Part shown: piece after piece, positions 52,010-61,018 of the stretch
Numbering within the stretch: the first letter of the stretch is position 1
How the letters are laid out: each line of letters starts with the position of its first letter
From: Pseudomonas faucium
Lineage (GTDB): Bacteria; Pseudomonadota; Gammaproteobacteria; Pseudomonadales; Pseudomonadaceae
Length of the DNA: 64,000 bases
Direction: 5' to 3'
Assembly (NCBI RefSeq): GCF_021602585.1
Contig: NZ_BQIP01000001.1
Location: 186,001-250,000, forward strand
Program-made: the position numbers and the translations under genes
Notes under the pieces: generated by a model
Told to the model about the DNA's origin: nothing
Seen by the model: only the letters and a program-made list of their open reading frames with translations
The model's database searches: none

Positions 52010-54324
52010 GACTTTTCCTCGATGCCGTTGAAGGGCGGGTAGTCGCGCAACTGCGCCGGCGACAGCGGCCGGCTGAAGTGGTAACCCTGGGCGATGTCGC
52101 AGCCGGCCAGCTTCAGGCACACCACCTGCTCGCGGGTCTCGACGCCCTCGGCCACCACTTCCAGCCCCAGGCGCTTGGCCAGGATGATGGTGGAGGAGAC
52201 GATCGGGCTGTCGTCGTAGCTGTTGGACAGCGGCGCAATCAGCGAGCGGTCGATCTTCAGCTTGCTCAACGGCAGCGACTGCAGGTGGGCGAAGCCGGCA
52301 TAGCCGCGGCCGAAATCGTCCAGGCTGATGCCCAGGCCCGCCGCGCGCAGGCGCTGCAGGTGATCGACGGCGGTGCCTTCCGGGTCGAGGATGGTGGTTT
52401 CGGTGATCTCCAGCTCCAGGCGCTGCGGGGCGATGCCGTGCAACTGCAGCTTGGCCAGCAGGCGCGTGCTGAAATCCGCCTGGCGCAGCTGCAGCGCCGA
52501 CACATTCACCGCCAGGCGGCTGTCGCGGCCCTGGGCGGCCCAGCGGGCCAACTCTTCGCAGGCCAGGCGCAACACTTCCCAGCCCAGCTCGATGATGAAG
52601 CCGCTGCGCTCGGCCAGGTCGATGAAACGGTCCGGGTAGAGCAGGCCGAACTCGGGGTGGTCCCAGCGCACCAGCGCTTCGTAGCCCAGCACGCGCTGGG
52701 TATCCAGGCGAATCTGCGGCTGGTAGTGGAGCACGAACTGGCGCCCGGCCAGGGCGCTGCCGAACGCCTGCTCCAGGGTAAAGGCCTGGATGTCGGATAG
52801 ATTCAGCGACGGGTCGAAGAAGCGGTATTGGGCGCGCCCGGCCTGCTTGGCCGAATACATGGCGGCATCGGCGAAGCGGATCAGGCTGTCGATTTCCTGG
52901 CCATCGCGCGGGCAGATGCTGACGCCGACGCTGGGGCTGGTGTTGACCTCCTGGCCGTCGAGGGCATAAGTGGCCGAGAGCTTTTGCACCAGGCTGCGCA
53001 CCCAGGCGTTTATCTGCTCTTCGCTGCGCTCGCCGGCCAGCAGCACGACGAACTCGTCGCCGCCGAAACGCGAGGCCTCGTCACCGGGCTCGAGCAGACG
53101 CTGGATGCGCCCGGCCACGGCCTGCAGCAGCAGGTCGCCGATCTTGTGCCCGAGCGAGTCGTTGATCGACTTGAAGCGGTCCATGTCGATGAACAGGATC
53201 GCCATCAGTTGGCGCTTGCCGCGCTGGCGGGTCAGGGCCTGGCCTGCCACTTCGACGAACTGGCGGCGGTTGTGCAGGCCACTGAGGTGGTCGGTGGCGG
53301 CGGCATGGCTGCTGCGCCGGTGCTCGTCCTCCAGGCGCCCGATCAGTTGCTGGTTGACCTGCTGGGCATGCTCCAGGGCGCTGAACGCCTCCTGGCGCTT
53401 GCGCAGCAGGCGCAAGGTCCAGGCGAGGCTTGCGAGAATCATCAGGGTCATGCTCAGGTTCAGCCAGAACTGGCGCGAGTAGGCAAGCGCGGACGGCCCG
53501 AGGATCTCGTCGTAGCGCTGGCTGACGACCACGCTGAAACCGCGCTCGGCAACGCGCCGGTACAGGCTCTGGTAGGCGTTGCCGGCGGCGTACTGGGTGA
53601 GCAGGCCGGAGGCGTTGTCGCTGCCCTGCAGGCCGGGTTCGAAGCTGTCGTCGGCCACCACCACGCCGCTGCTGTCGATGCGCAGGCGCTCCTCGCCGTC
53701 GTCCTGCAGCAGGCGCATCAGCCCGCTGCTGCCCAGGTCGATGTGTTGGAACAGCACCGCCAGGTAGCCGATGTCGACCTGCACCACGAGGATGTGGTCG
53801 ACCTCGCGGCCCGGCAGGTTGGTCAGCGGCAGCAGGAACGGCAGGCGCCAGTTCGGCAGCGGGGCGGGGGTGTTGTCGGCGGCGATGCGCGGCAGCAAGG
53901 GTTTGAAGCCGTAGTGGGCAACGTGCAGGCTCAGTTGCCGCAGCCAGTCGGCCGGCAGCTGCGTGGCCTCGTCGCCGTGGCTGGCCGAGAGCAGCCGGCC
54001 CTGGCGGTCGTACAGGCTCATGCGCTTGAACACCGGGTCTTCGGCGAGCAGGCGGGCCAGGCTCAGGTTGTCCTGGCGCAGTACCTTCATGTCCTCCTGG
54101 GTCACGCGGCCCACGGCCTGGGCGCGGTCGACCAGCTGGCGCAGGTTCTCGGCAACCACGCTGGCCAGGTTCAGGTGCTCGGCGGCCTTGGCCGACAGCG
54201 CATCCTGGCGCGCGGCCGCCTTCTGGCTGAAGTACAGCCCCCAGAGGAAGGTCAGGGTGGCGGCACACAGCATCAGGATCAACAGGCGCAAAAGGCCAGT
54301 AGAGGAGAGCGAACGGCGTATCAC
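51997..54324 (-). CDS. membrane-bound GGDEF-EAL protein (cyclic-di-GMP turnover)
   Basis: A 775-residue protein. An N-terminal transmembrane helix (about 10-30), a periplasmic dCache-like sensor (about 35-290) and a second helix (about 292-312) precede a GGDEF domain (FGGDEFVV near residue 420, active-site motif intact) and an EAL domain (GYEALVRW near residue 547, with DDFGRGYAG near residue 673). Both catalytic signatures look intact, so synthesis or hydrolysis of cyclic-di-GMP is possible. Its 3' end overlaps the PhnD-like gene, suggesting that the periplasmic binding protein modulates the sensor domain. Confidence 0.88.
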   Translation of the reverse strand: MIRRSLSSTGLLRLLILMLCAATLTFLWGLYFSQKAAARQDALSAKAAEHLNLASVVAENLRQLVDRAQAVGRVTQEDMKVLRQDNLSLARLLAEDPVFKRMSLYDRQGRLLSASHGDEATQLPADWLRQLSLHVAHYGFKPLLPRIAADNTPAPLPNWRLPFLLPLTNLPGREVDHILVVQVDIGYLAVLFQHIDLGSSGLMRLLQDDGEERLRIDSSGVVVADDSFEPGLQGSDNASGLLTQYAAGNAYQSLYRRVAERGFSVVVSQRYDEILGPSALAYSRQFWLNLSMTLMILASLAWTLRLLRKRQEAFSALEHAQQVNQQLIGRLEDEHRRSSHAAATDHLSGLHNRRQFVEVAGQALTRQRGKRQLMAILFIDMDRFKSINDSLGHKIGDLLLQAVAGRIQRLLEPGDEASRFGGDEFVVLLAGERSEEQINAWVRSLVQKLSATYALDGQEVNTSPSVGVSICPRDGQEIDSLIRFADAAMYSAKQAGRAQYRFFDPSLNLSDIQAFTLEQAFGSALAGRQFVLHYQPQIRLDTQRVLGYEALVRWDHPEFGLLYPDRFIDLAERSGFIIELGWEVLRLACEELARWAAQGRDSRLAVNVSALQLRQADFSTRLLAKLQLHGIAPQRLELEITETTILDPEGTAVDHLQRLRAAGLGISLDDFGRGYAGFAHLQSLPLSKLKIDRSLIAPLSNSYDDSPIVSSTIILAKRLGLEVVAEGVETREQVVCLKLAGCDIAQGYHFSRPLSPAQLRDYPPFNGIEEKSCVL

Positions 54325-54405
54325 TGCTGGTATTCCCGACCCTGGGTAGTGGCCGAAAAAATACGACAGGCAGATGACAGGCTCATGACTGGTGGCGATT
54401 TGCCT

Positions 54406-55401
54406 CTAGGGTTTTCCCCGGTCTGCCAGCGGCGCCTGGAGCCGGGCGGTTTCTTCCTGCAGGTAGCTGAGCAGGGCGCTGACCTCGGCGTCGCCCAGGC
54501 GCATGTTGGGCATGGCCAGGCGCTTGTACTGCTCATAGAGCAACGTTGCCAGCGGGTCTTTTTCGGCCAGCATCCGGTCTGGCTCCTTCAGCCAGCGCGC
54601 CAGCCAGCCGGGCTCACGTTGCGCCGTCACCCCCAGCAGGTCGGGGCCAAGGACGGGTTGCCCGGGCTCGCTGTTGCCCACCGTATGGCAGGACGAGCAG
54701 CGGGTGCGAAAAATCTGTTCGCCGCTGCTGGGTGGGCGGATTTGCGGGGCATCGGCGTAGTCGTTGGGGGTGGCGCTGGCCTGCTTCCAGTTGTGCAGGC
54801 TGTTGCCCAGCCGGTCGGCGAGGATGTACGGGCTTTCGAAGGGTGAGGCCTTCATCCAGCGGCCGGTGGCCTGGTTGCCGATGATCAGGCTCAGGTTGTG
54901 GTCTTTCGAGCGGCCGTTTTCCAGGCCGTCTATGTACAGGCCCAGGCGCCGGCGCAGCTGTTCGATGTCTTCGGGCTTGCCCGTGAGCAGGGTCCAGCCG
55001 GGGCCGATGGCGAACTTCTCGGCATAACGCTTGAGGGTGGCCGGTGTGTCGTTGTAAGGGTCGATGCTGATCGAGTAGAAGAAAATGTCCTTGCCCACGC
55101 GGTCGCCGAGAATCTTCTGCACCTGGCGCAGGCGCGCGGTTTCCACCGGGCAGGAATCGGCGCAACCGGTGAAGATGAAGTTGATGGCCACCACCTTGTC
55201 TTTTATCAGGTCGTCGTAGAAACGCACCTGCTGGCCGTCCTGGGTCACCAGCGGGGTGTTGGGGAAGTAGTTGCCGCCCCAGGGCGTGGCGGCTTGGGGC
55301 GGGATCTGCGGCTGGGCGGAAAGGGCCGGTTGCAGCGGCCAGTAGTGCGTGCTGGCCGCAAACAGGGAGAGTGCGAGCAGAACACGCCATGCGCCGGTCA
55401 T
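54406..55401 (-). CDS. SCO1/SenC-type protein fused to a cytochrome c domain
   Basis: A 331-residue exported protein with a signal peptide (about residues 1-29). Residues of about 40-200 form an SCO thioredoxin-like copper chaperone with the copper-binding CADSC near residue 80 and the distal His in SKDHNLSL near residue 168. Residues of about 225-320 are a class I cytochrome c with the haem motif CSSCH near residue 236 and a Met ligand in AMPNMRLG near residue 296. It probably inserts or reduces copper in the multicopper oxidase encoded upstream on the same strand. The fusion supplies its own redox centre. Confidence 0.85.
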   Translation of the reverse strand: MTGAWRVLLALSLFAASTHYWPLQPALSAQPQIPPQAATPWGGNYFPNTPLVTQDGQQVRFYDDLIKDKVVAINFIFTGCADSCPVETARLRQVQKILGDRVGKDIFFYSISIDPYNDTPATLKRYAEKFAIGPGWTLLTGKPEDIEQLRRRLGLYIDGLENGRSKDHNLSLIIGNQATGRWMKASPFESPYILADRLGNSLHNWKQASATPNDYADAPQIRPPSSGEQIFRTRCSSCHTVGNSEPGQPVLGPDLLGVTAQREPGWLARWLKEPDRMLAEKDPLATLLYEQYKRLAMPNMRLGDAEVSALLSYLQEETARLQAPLADRGKP

Positions 55402-55448
55402 GATGCAGTCCTCTTCAGGGTCTTCAGGGTCTTCAGGGTTTGTGGGGG

Positions 55449-55506
55449 CCTTATCGCTGGCAAGCCAGCTCCCACAGCTACTTGTGGGAGCCGGCTTGCC
55501 GGCGAT
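55449..55506. repeat. REP inverted pair between the multicopper oxidase and SCO genes
   Basis: Two REP units in inverted orientation (55449-55476 and 55483-55506), with a very short spacer. They sit immediately after the multicopper oxidase stop codon and before the SCO-type gene on the same strand. Confidence 0.8.
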
Positions 55507-55527
55507 GGGCCGCTAAGCGGCCCGCCG

Positions 55528-58500
55528 TCACTTCACGCTGATGGGTACGGTCACGCTCTGGCCCAGCGCCGACTTCACGGTCACTGTCGCAGCCGGTGCA
55601 TTGCCGTTGGTCGTCGCCGACAGCCGCCAGCGTGCGCCGCTGGTGGCTGCAGTGAGGGTCGCCGTACCCAGCGCCAACGGCCCGCTGCTGGTGTTGGCCG
55701 TGACACTGATGCTGTTGCCGGTGGCCACCGAGGTGGTACCGGAAAGGTCCCAGGTGTAACGGCTGTTGCTACGCACCTGCACCGTGGCACTGCTGACCTG
55801 CACATCATCCTTCGCCACTGCCGGGCCAACCGCGATGTTCACCGTGGCCGGTACCCGCGACTCGGCGCCCTTGGCGTCGCGCGCCGAGTAGTTGAAGCTG
55901 GCGGTGAACGGCGTGGCGACCGTGGCCGGTGGGGTATAGGTCACCAGGGTGGCGTCGGAGCTGACCGAGCCTTGCCCGGAGTCCGGCTGGCTGAGGCCAC
56001 TGACGGTCAAGGGCAGGTTGCGCTCGGGGTCGCTGTCGTTGGCCAGCACATTCAGCACGATCGGCTTGCCCGCCGTGGTCGCGGCCGTGTCGTTCACCGC
56101 CACCGGCGGCTGGTTGCTGGCATCGTCGCCACCGCTGTTGCTGCCGGCGCTACGGAAGGTCGGCAGGCCCACCGAGGCCATGTATTGCACGCCATCCCAA
56201 CCGGGTAGCGGGGTCGGCATCACCTGGAACTGGCCAGGGTGCTCGATGTCCCAGCGCAGCAGCATCGAGGAGTCCTCATGCTGGGTGTTGTGGCAGTGCT
56301 CCATGTAGGTGCCGGCGAACTCGCGAAAGCGGATGGCCATTTCCACGTCCTGGGATGAGTCGGCGTCCGGGCCGATGCGGTAGACGTCCTTGCGTGCCCA
56401 TTTTTCCCACTCCGGCGGCGCCTTGCCGTCGCGGCTGAGTATCACCCCTTCCTCGAAGTGCACGTGCACCGGATGGCTCCAGCCATTGCCGCCGTTCTTG
56501 ATCTTCCACACTTCCAGGGTGCCGTCGCCGCTGAAGCCGCCATCGGTGGCTTCGCTCGAGAGCTTCGCCGCGGCTGTGATGCGCCGGGGGTCCATGCTGT
56601 AGCCAAAACCGCCGTCGGTCTTGATGGTCCAGGGCGCGCTGTCGGTGCCGTCGGAGCGGCCGAAGATGAACTCGCGGTGGCGGGCGGCCTTGAGCCTGTC
56701 CTTGTCGGCAGCAGCGTTGCGGTCGATGGTCAGCGGGATCATCTTCAGGCCCTCGGCCTTGCCCGGCTTGGCCGGCTCGTAGGCACTGGGGTCCATGGCC
56801 AGGTCCTGGCCGCTGTAGGGCTGTACCCACAACTGCATGAACTTGCCGACCACCGGGTCGCCCTTGTCCCATTCAGGCCCGTTGCTGGTCTGCTTGATCA
56901 CCGCCTTGTACTTCTCGGAGAGCACATCGGCCAGCGAAATCACCTGCTTCGGGCCTTTGCCGGTGTCGTGTTCCATCAGGTTGACGAAGTACAGCTTGTC
57001 GCCCGGTTGGATGCCGTGCTTGGCGAAGTTGATGATGATGTCGTAGCGCTCGGCGATGCCTTGCAGGGGCAGGATGGCGTTGTTGTCCTGCAGGTTGCCG
57101 TCGCCGTTGAGGTCCATGCTGCCGTCGAACGGGATGGCGTGTTCCATGATGTTGCCGTCGTTGGCGATCAGGTGGAACGGCACCCGCGCATAGGACAGGT
57201 TGGCGCCAGGCGGCCCCTTGAATTCGCCACTGTTGCCGGCGATTTCACGCACCACGGCAAACTTGAAGTAGCGCGACACCGAGCCGTTGAGGATGCGAAA
57301 GCGGTAGCTGCGCGCGCGCACCTTGAGTTTGGGCTGGTACTGCCAGTTGACCAGGATCTGGTCGCCGAGAAAGCCATCGGTGTTGAACGGGTTGAACCAC
57401 AGCTGGCCGTTCTGATCCCAGGCCTTGTCGGCCACCACCAGGTTGACGTCGTAGTCGCGGTTGCCCCAGGGCATGCCGGCGCCGCTGGGAAAGCGCAGGT
57501 TGACGCCGTCCTGCAGGGCTTCGTTGCCACGGTCCAGGGCACTGTAGTAGTTCATCATCGCCGCGTTGCCCTTGTAGACGTTCTGTGCGGTGAAATCCAG
57601 CATGTGGTCGTGGAACCAGTGGGTGCTCATGGTTTCGCGCCAGTCGCCACGAATCTTGATGCTGCCGTTTTCGCACGTCTTGATGCCGGGCGCGGCATCA
57701 TTGACATACAGGGTTTCGCCGGGCGCGCAAGGGAAGGCCGCGCGGGGGTCCTGGGCGCGGCTGTTGATGGTGTCGTAGCCCGCCAGCTGCACCGGCCAGC
57801 GGTAGTCGTAATACTGGCCGGGGAAGAAGTAGGCGTTGGCAAACCCATCGCTCTCGGCCGGGGAATGGCCGTTGTGCTCGTGGGTGGAGAGGGTGTGCAG
57901 GCCGAAACCTGCGTTGGCCGCCGGGTCGATCGGCAGCGCGTTGTAGTGGCGCATGAGGACCGGCTGGCCATAGCGCACCATCAGCAGCTTGGGTGGGAAG
58001 GTGCCGTCGAAGGTCCACAGCGACTTGTGGTTCTGCTGCGGAAAGTTGGGGTGAAAGCGTGGGTCGATGCCCTTGGTGGTGCCGATTGTGGTGGGGATAT
58101 CGGAGGTTTGGTAATACAGCCCGCCCGGCCCGAACTCGCCCACGGCATAGTTGTGCAGCTGCTTGCGATCACGCAGCCCCTGGTTGATGCGGGCACCGGC
58201 CTGAGCGGTCTTGAACGCCGCCTGGGGGTAGAACTCGTTCCAGCGTTGGTGCGACCAGCCTTTTCCGGGTGGCCGGCCTTCGGCCGGCGAGCCCACCGAG
58301 TTACGGTTGAGAAACAACTCGATCTGCGCCTTCCACGGGTTGCGGTCGAGCACGTTGGCGTATTGGCTCGGGAAAGGGTACAGGCCCGGTTGCTTGAGGA
58401 AGGCTTCCAAGGCGTTACCGTTCGGGCTGCTGCGGGCGATTACATCCGGGTCCTGGGCGGGCGCCGCGCCCAGGGTCGGCACCGGGAACGTCAAACTCGG

Positions 58501-58920
58501 TGGCGGCAGGGCGGGGTCGAGGCGTTCCGGGCCGAACTCTTCGAACAGCAGCAGTAGCTGGGTGAACGGCTGGGCGCCAAACAGCGGGCTGGGCTTGCCG
58601 TTGGTGGGATAGTTGCGGGAGGTTTGCAGCGCGGGTGGCAGCACGTTGTCGACACGGTTGCTGGCGCGGTCGCCGTAGGCGCCGTTCTGGAGTTCCAGCG
58701 AACCCTCGTTGGCCTCGGGCAGGGTGAAGAGCTTGAGCAGGGCCGGGTTGGGGGCGGTGGGTTGGTCGTCGTAGTGCGAAGGGTCCGTAGGCGCGGGCTC
58801 GCTCACGTCGTCCAGCGAAGAGGCCCGGGCGCAACCCAGGCCCAGGCTGATCACCAGTGCCGCGGCTGCAGTCGATTTGAAGGCGTGGTGCGTGCTGTGG
58901 AAGGTGGCATGTCTTTTCAT
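55528..58920 (-). CDS. large secreted multicopper oxidase with C-terminal Ig/cadherin-like domains
   Basis: A 1130-residue exported protein. The start MKRHATFH has GAGG nine bases upstream and begins a signal peptide ending ARA. The copper-site motifs appear in order: THEHNGH near residue 352, THWFHDHM near residue 437, HPVHVHFEEG near residue 830, and HCHNTQHEDSSM near residue 885. These provide the type 1, 2 and 3 coppers. Residues of about 935-1125 are two Ig/cadherin-like beta domains (NQPPVAVNDTAATTAGKP and following). In size and SCO neighbour it resembles the McoA-type Mn(II)-oxidising enzymes of P. putida; I have no direct proof of manganese activity. Confidence 0.82.
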   Translation of the reverse strand: MKRHATFHSTHHAFKSTAAAALVISLGLGCARASSLDDVSEPAPTDPSHYDDQPTAPNPALLKLFTLPEANEGSLELQNGAYGDRASNRVDNVLPPALQTSRNYPTNGKPSPLFGAQPFTQLLLLFEEFGPERLDPALPPPSLTFPVPTLGAAPAQDPDVIARSSPNGNALEAFLKQPGLYPFPSQYANVLDRNPWKAQIELFLNRNSVGSPAEGRPPGKGWSHQRWNEFYPQAAFKTAQAGARINQGLRDRKQLHNYAVGEFGPGGLYYQTSDIPTTIGTTKGIDPRFHPNFPQQNHKSLWTFDGTFPPKLLMVRYGQPVLMRHYNALPIDPAANAGFGLHTLSTHEHNGHSPAESDGFANAYFFPGQYYDYRWPVQLAGYDTINSRAQDPRAAFPCAPGETLYVNDAAPGIKTCENGSIKIRGDWRETMSTHWFHDHMLDFTAQNVYKGNAAMMNYYSALDRGNEALQDGVNLRFPSGAGMPWGNRDYDVNLVVADKAWDQNGQLWFNPFNTDGFLGDQILVNWQYQPKLKVRARSYRFRILNGSVSRYFKFAVVREIAGNSGEFKGPPGANLSYARVPFHLIANDGNIMEHAIPFDGSMDLNGDGNLQDNNAILPLQGIAERYDIIINFAKHGIQPGDKLYFVNLMEHDTGKGPKQVISLADVLSEKYKAVIKQTSNGPEWDKGDPVVGKFMQLWVQPYSGQDLAMDPSAYEPAKPGKAEGLKMIPLTIDRNAAADKDRLKAARHREFIFGRSDGTDSAPWTIKTDGGFGYSMDPRRITAAAKLSSEATDGGFSGDGTLEVWKIKNGGNGWSHPVHVHFEEGVILSRDGKAPPEWEKWARKDVYRIGPDADSSQDVEMAIRFREFAGTYMEHCHNTQHEDSSMLLRWDIEHPGQFQVMPTPLPGWDGVQYMASVGLPTFRSAGSNSGGDDASNQPPVAVNDTAATTAGKPIVLNVLANDSDPERNLPLTVSGLSQPDSGQGSVSSDATLVTYTPPATVATPFTASFNYSARDAKGAESRVPATVNIAVGPAVAKDDVQVSSATVQVRSNSRYTWDLSGTTSVATGNSISVTANTSSGPLALGTATLTAATSGARWRLSATTNGNAPAATVTVKSALGQSVTVPISVK

Positions 58921-59212
58921 TGCCGGATGCCTCATTCGCAACGTAATGGCTAAGCGCCATCAATGGCGTATTGCCCCTTTTCAAGGGCTTGAGCAACGGC
59001 TGTGCCAATTGCGATGTCGGTAATGCTTTGTCATAAAAAACCAGGCAAAACCTCAGGCGCACCAAACAATGGGGTGTCAACGATTGGGGATTGGCCCCCG
59101 CAAATGGGGTGGGCGAGGCCCAGTTTCGGTGGGCCCTTAGCCATTTTTGAAACAGGGGCAGAGGGAAATGATGCTTGGCGCGCTGGCCAACCTGCTGTAT
59201 ATCTGCTGGCCA

Positions 59213-59303
59213 CCAAGGGGAGCCCGGCAGAGGGCTGAGAAACCGCTGACAAGCGCGGTGACCCTTCGAACCTGATCCGGATCATGCCGGCGAAGGGATG
59301 GGA
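59213..59303 (+). promoter_or_regulatory. TPP riboswitch (THI box)
   Basis: The conserved core is clear: GGGGAGCCC at the 5' side (59217-59225), GGCTGAGA (59233-59240), ACCCTT followed by GAACCTGATCCGGATCATGCC, and the closing GCGAAGGGATG. It lies upstream of two tenA genes. A GC hairpin follows at 59325-59343 (CGGCCTC / GAGGCCG) without a T-run, so regulation may be translational. It is expected to switch the genes off when thiamine pyrophosphate is abundant. Confidence 0.93.
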
Positions 59304-59394
59304 CTGCCGACCTGCCTTTTTGCCGGCCTCACTGCGAGGCCGCTTCATGCCCAACCCGAACGGTCTCGCTGTCACCCCCATGGAGGACAGCATC

Positions 59395-60042
59395 TTGACC
59401 GAACGCTTCAGCGAAACCCTGCGTCGCCAGAACCAGCCAACCTGGTCGGCCGCCGTTGGCCACCGCTTCGTCACCGAGCTTTGCGACGGCAGCGTGGCCG
59501 ACCCGATCATGGTCCGCTACCTGGTCCAGGACCACCGCTTCATCGACAGCTTCGTGACCCTGCTCGGCGCCGCCATCGCCACGGCCGACACCTTCGACGC
59601 ACGCCTGCGCCTGGGCCGCTTCGCCGGCATGATCTGCAGCGACGAGAACACCTACTTCCTGCGCGCCTTCGAGGCCCTGGACGTGAGCCCGGCGCAACGC
59701 ACCGAGCCGCAAGACACTGTGCCCACCGCAGGCTTCAAGGCGATCATGCGCGAAGCGGCCGCCACCCGTTCCTACGCCGCCGCTCTGGCTGTGCTCAACG
59801 TCGCCGAAGGGCTGTACCTGGACTGGGCACTCAAGGCGCCCAAGCCGCTGCCGGCCAATTTCGTCCACGCCGAATGGATCACCCTGCACGACAACCCGGC
59901 GTTTGCCGATTTCGTCGCCTTCCTGCAAGCGGAACTGGACCGGGTGGGCCCACAGGAAGCTGAACTGAGCCGCGATTTCTACGCGCGCAGCGTGGCGCTG
60001 GAACTGGCCTTCTTCGACGCCATCTACGAGGAGCACGCTTGA
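59395..60042 (+). CDS. tenA: TenA-family protein lacking the active-site Cys (TenA_E-like)
   Basis: A 215-residue all-helical TenA/thiaminase II family protein. I chose TTG at 59395 because GGAGGA lies eight bases upstream; ATGs at 59347 and 59380 lack a ribosome site. Family motifs are LVQDHRFID near residue 48, FAGMICSDENTYF near residue 76, and AVLNVAEGLYLDWA near residue 137. The catalytic Cys of classical TenA is absent from the equivalent helix, which instead carries a Glu, as in TenA_E proteins that act on thiamine-pyrimidine breakdown products. It is under the TPP riboswitch and overlaps or adjoins the next tenA. Confidence 0.82.
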   Translation: MTERFSETLRRQNQPTWSAAVGHRFVTELCDGSVADPIMVRYLVQDHRFIDSFVTLLGAAIATADTFDARLRLGRFAGMICSDENTYFLRAFEALDVSPAQRTEPQDTVPTAGFKAIMREAAATRSYAAALAVLNVAEGLYLDWALKAPKPLPANFVHAEWITLHDNPAFADFVAFLQAELDRVGPQEAELSRDFYARSVALELAFFDAIYEEHA

Positions 60043-60044
60043 CC

Positions 60045-60701
60045 ATGGATATCTTTGCACGCCTGAAAGCGGCCGCCGCGCCGCAATGGGCCAGCTACGT
60101 CGACCACGATTTCGTCCGCCAGATGGGCGAGGGCACCTTGCCGGAAGCGGCGTTCCGTACTTACCTGGTGCAGGATTACCTGTTCCTCATCCAGTTCGCC
60201 CGGGCCTGGGCGCTGGCCGCCTACAAAAGCCGCCTGCCCGCCGATATCCGCGCCGCCCAGGCCGGCCTTGCGGCCATCCTCGATGAAACCGAACTGCACC
60301 TGCGCCTGTGCGCCCGCTGGGGGCTGACCCAGGCCGATATCCAAGCGGCGCCGGAGCACCAGGCCACCGTCGCCTATACCCGCTACGTGCTGGACTGCGG
60401 CGCCGCGGGCGATCTGCTCGAACTGCACGTGGCGCTGGCGCCCTGCGTGATCGGCTACGCAGAAATCGGCCAGGCCCTGACCGAGCAGATCGGCGACCTG
60501 GGCAACCACCCCTACCGCGAATGGATTGGCGAGTATGCCGGCGAGGCATACCAGGGCGTGGCCGCTGCAGCCCGCAAGCACCTCGATGAGCTGGCAGCGC
60601 GGAGCATGACCGAGCAGCGCTTCGTCGACCTGGCCGCGATTTTCGGCCAGGCATCGCGCCTGGAAGCGGACTTCTGGCAGATGGGCCTGGACCACAGCTG
60701 A
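60045..60701 (+). CDS. tenA: TenA-family aminopyrimidine aminohydrolase with active-site Cys (TenA_C-like)
   Basis: A 218-residue TenA. The start MDIFARL is 11 bases after GAGGAG; a TTG at 60039 overlapping the previous stop is also possible. Motifs are YLVQDYLFLIQFARAWA near residue 40 and LAPCVIGYAEIG near residue 132, which contains the catalytic Cys. TenA_C enzymes hydrolyse 4-amino-5-aminomethyl-2-methylpyrimidine to the hydroxymethyl compound for thiamine salvage. It pairs with the Cys-less TenA upstream, both under one TPP riboswitch. Confidence 0.88.
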   Translation: MDIFARLKAAAAPQWASYVDHDFVRQMGEGTLPEAAFRTYLVQDYLFLIQFARAWALAAYKSRLPADIRAAQAGLAAILDETELHLRLCARWGLTQADIQAAPEHQATVAYTRYVLDCGAAGDLLELHVALAPCVIGYAEIGQALTEQIGDLGNHPYREWIGEYAGEAYQGVAAAARKHLDELAARSMTEQRFVDLAAIFGQASRLEADFWQMGLDHS

Positions 60702-60762
60702 TGTAATGCCTGGGCTGCACCTATGCTTTGAGCACTCGATGGACAAGCCAGGGAGAAACCTG

Positions 60763-61018
60763 ATGGCCACAGTGCTCATTGCCGACGCCATGCCGATCGT
60801 GCGCAGCGCGTTGCGCAGCCTGTTGGCGGACATGGGGCATGGGGATGTGCAGGAAGCGGCCGACGTGCCCACGGCACTGACCCTGGCACGCCAGTGCAAC
60901 CCGCACCTGGTGATCCTGGAACTCGCCTTGCCCGGGCCAGGCGGCCTGGATTTGCTGCGCCGCCTGCGCGCCCGCGATGCCAGCCACAAGGTGCTGGTCT
61001 ACAGCCAGCAGAACCCGG
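60763..61018 (+). pseudogene. response-regulator receiver domain, truncated by deletion
   Basis: A good start (ATG at 60763 after GGGAGA) opens a receiver domain of the LuxR/FimZ type: [20 protein letters not shown], then [18 protein letters not shown], then HKVLVYSQQ. The usual phospho-acceptor Asp in the VILELALP segment is Glu. After YSQQNPA (about 61013-61020) the reading frame changes to unrelated sequence: the C-terminal helix-turn-helix is missing and the remaining codons of the frame (to 61155) are out-of-frame reading of a YadA anchor. The gene was cut by a deletion. Confidence 0.75.

Noticed and set aside
56458-58557. 699-codon plus-strand frame opposite the multicopper oxidase
   Set aside because: It is antisense to clear copper-binding motifs; its composition (Val/Ala/Gly/His repeats) indicates a shadow.
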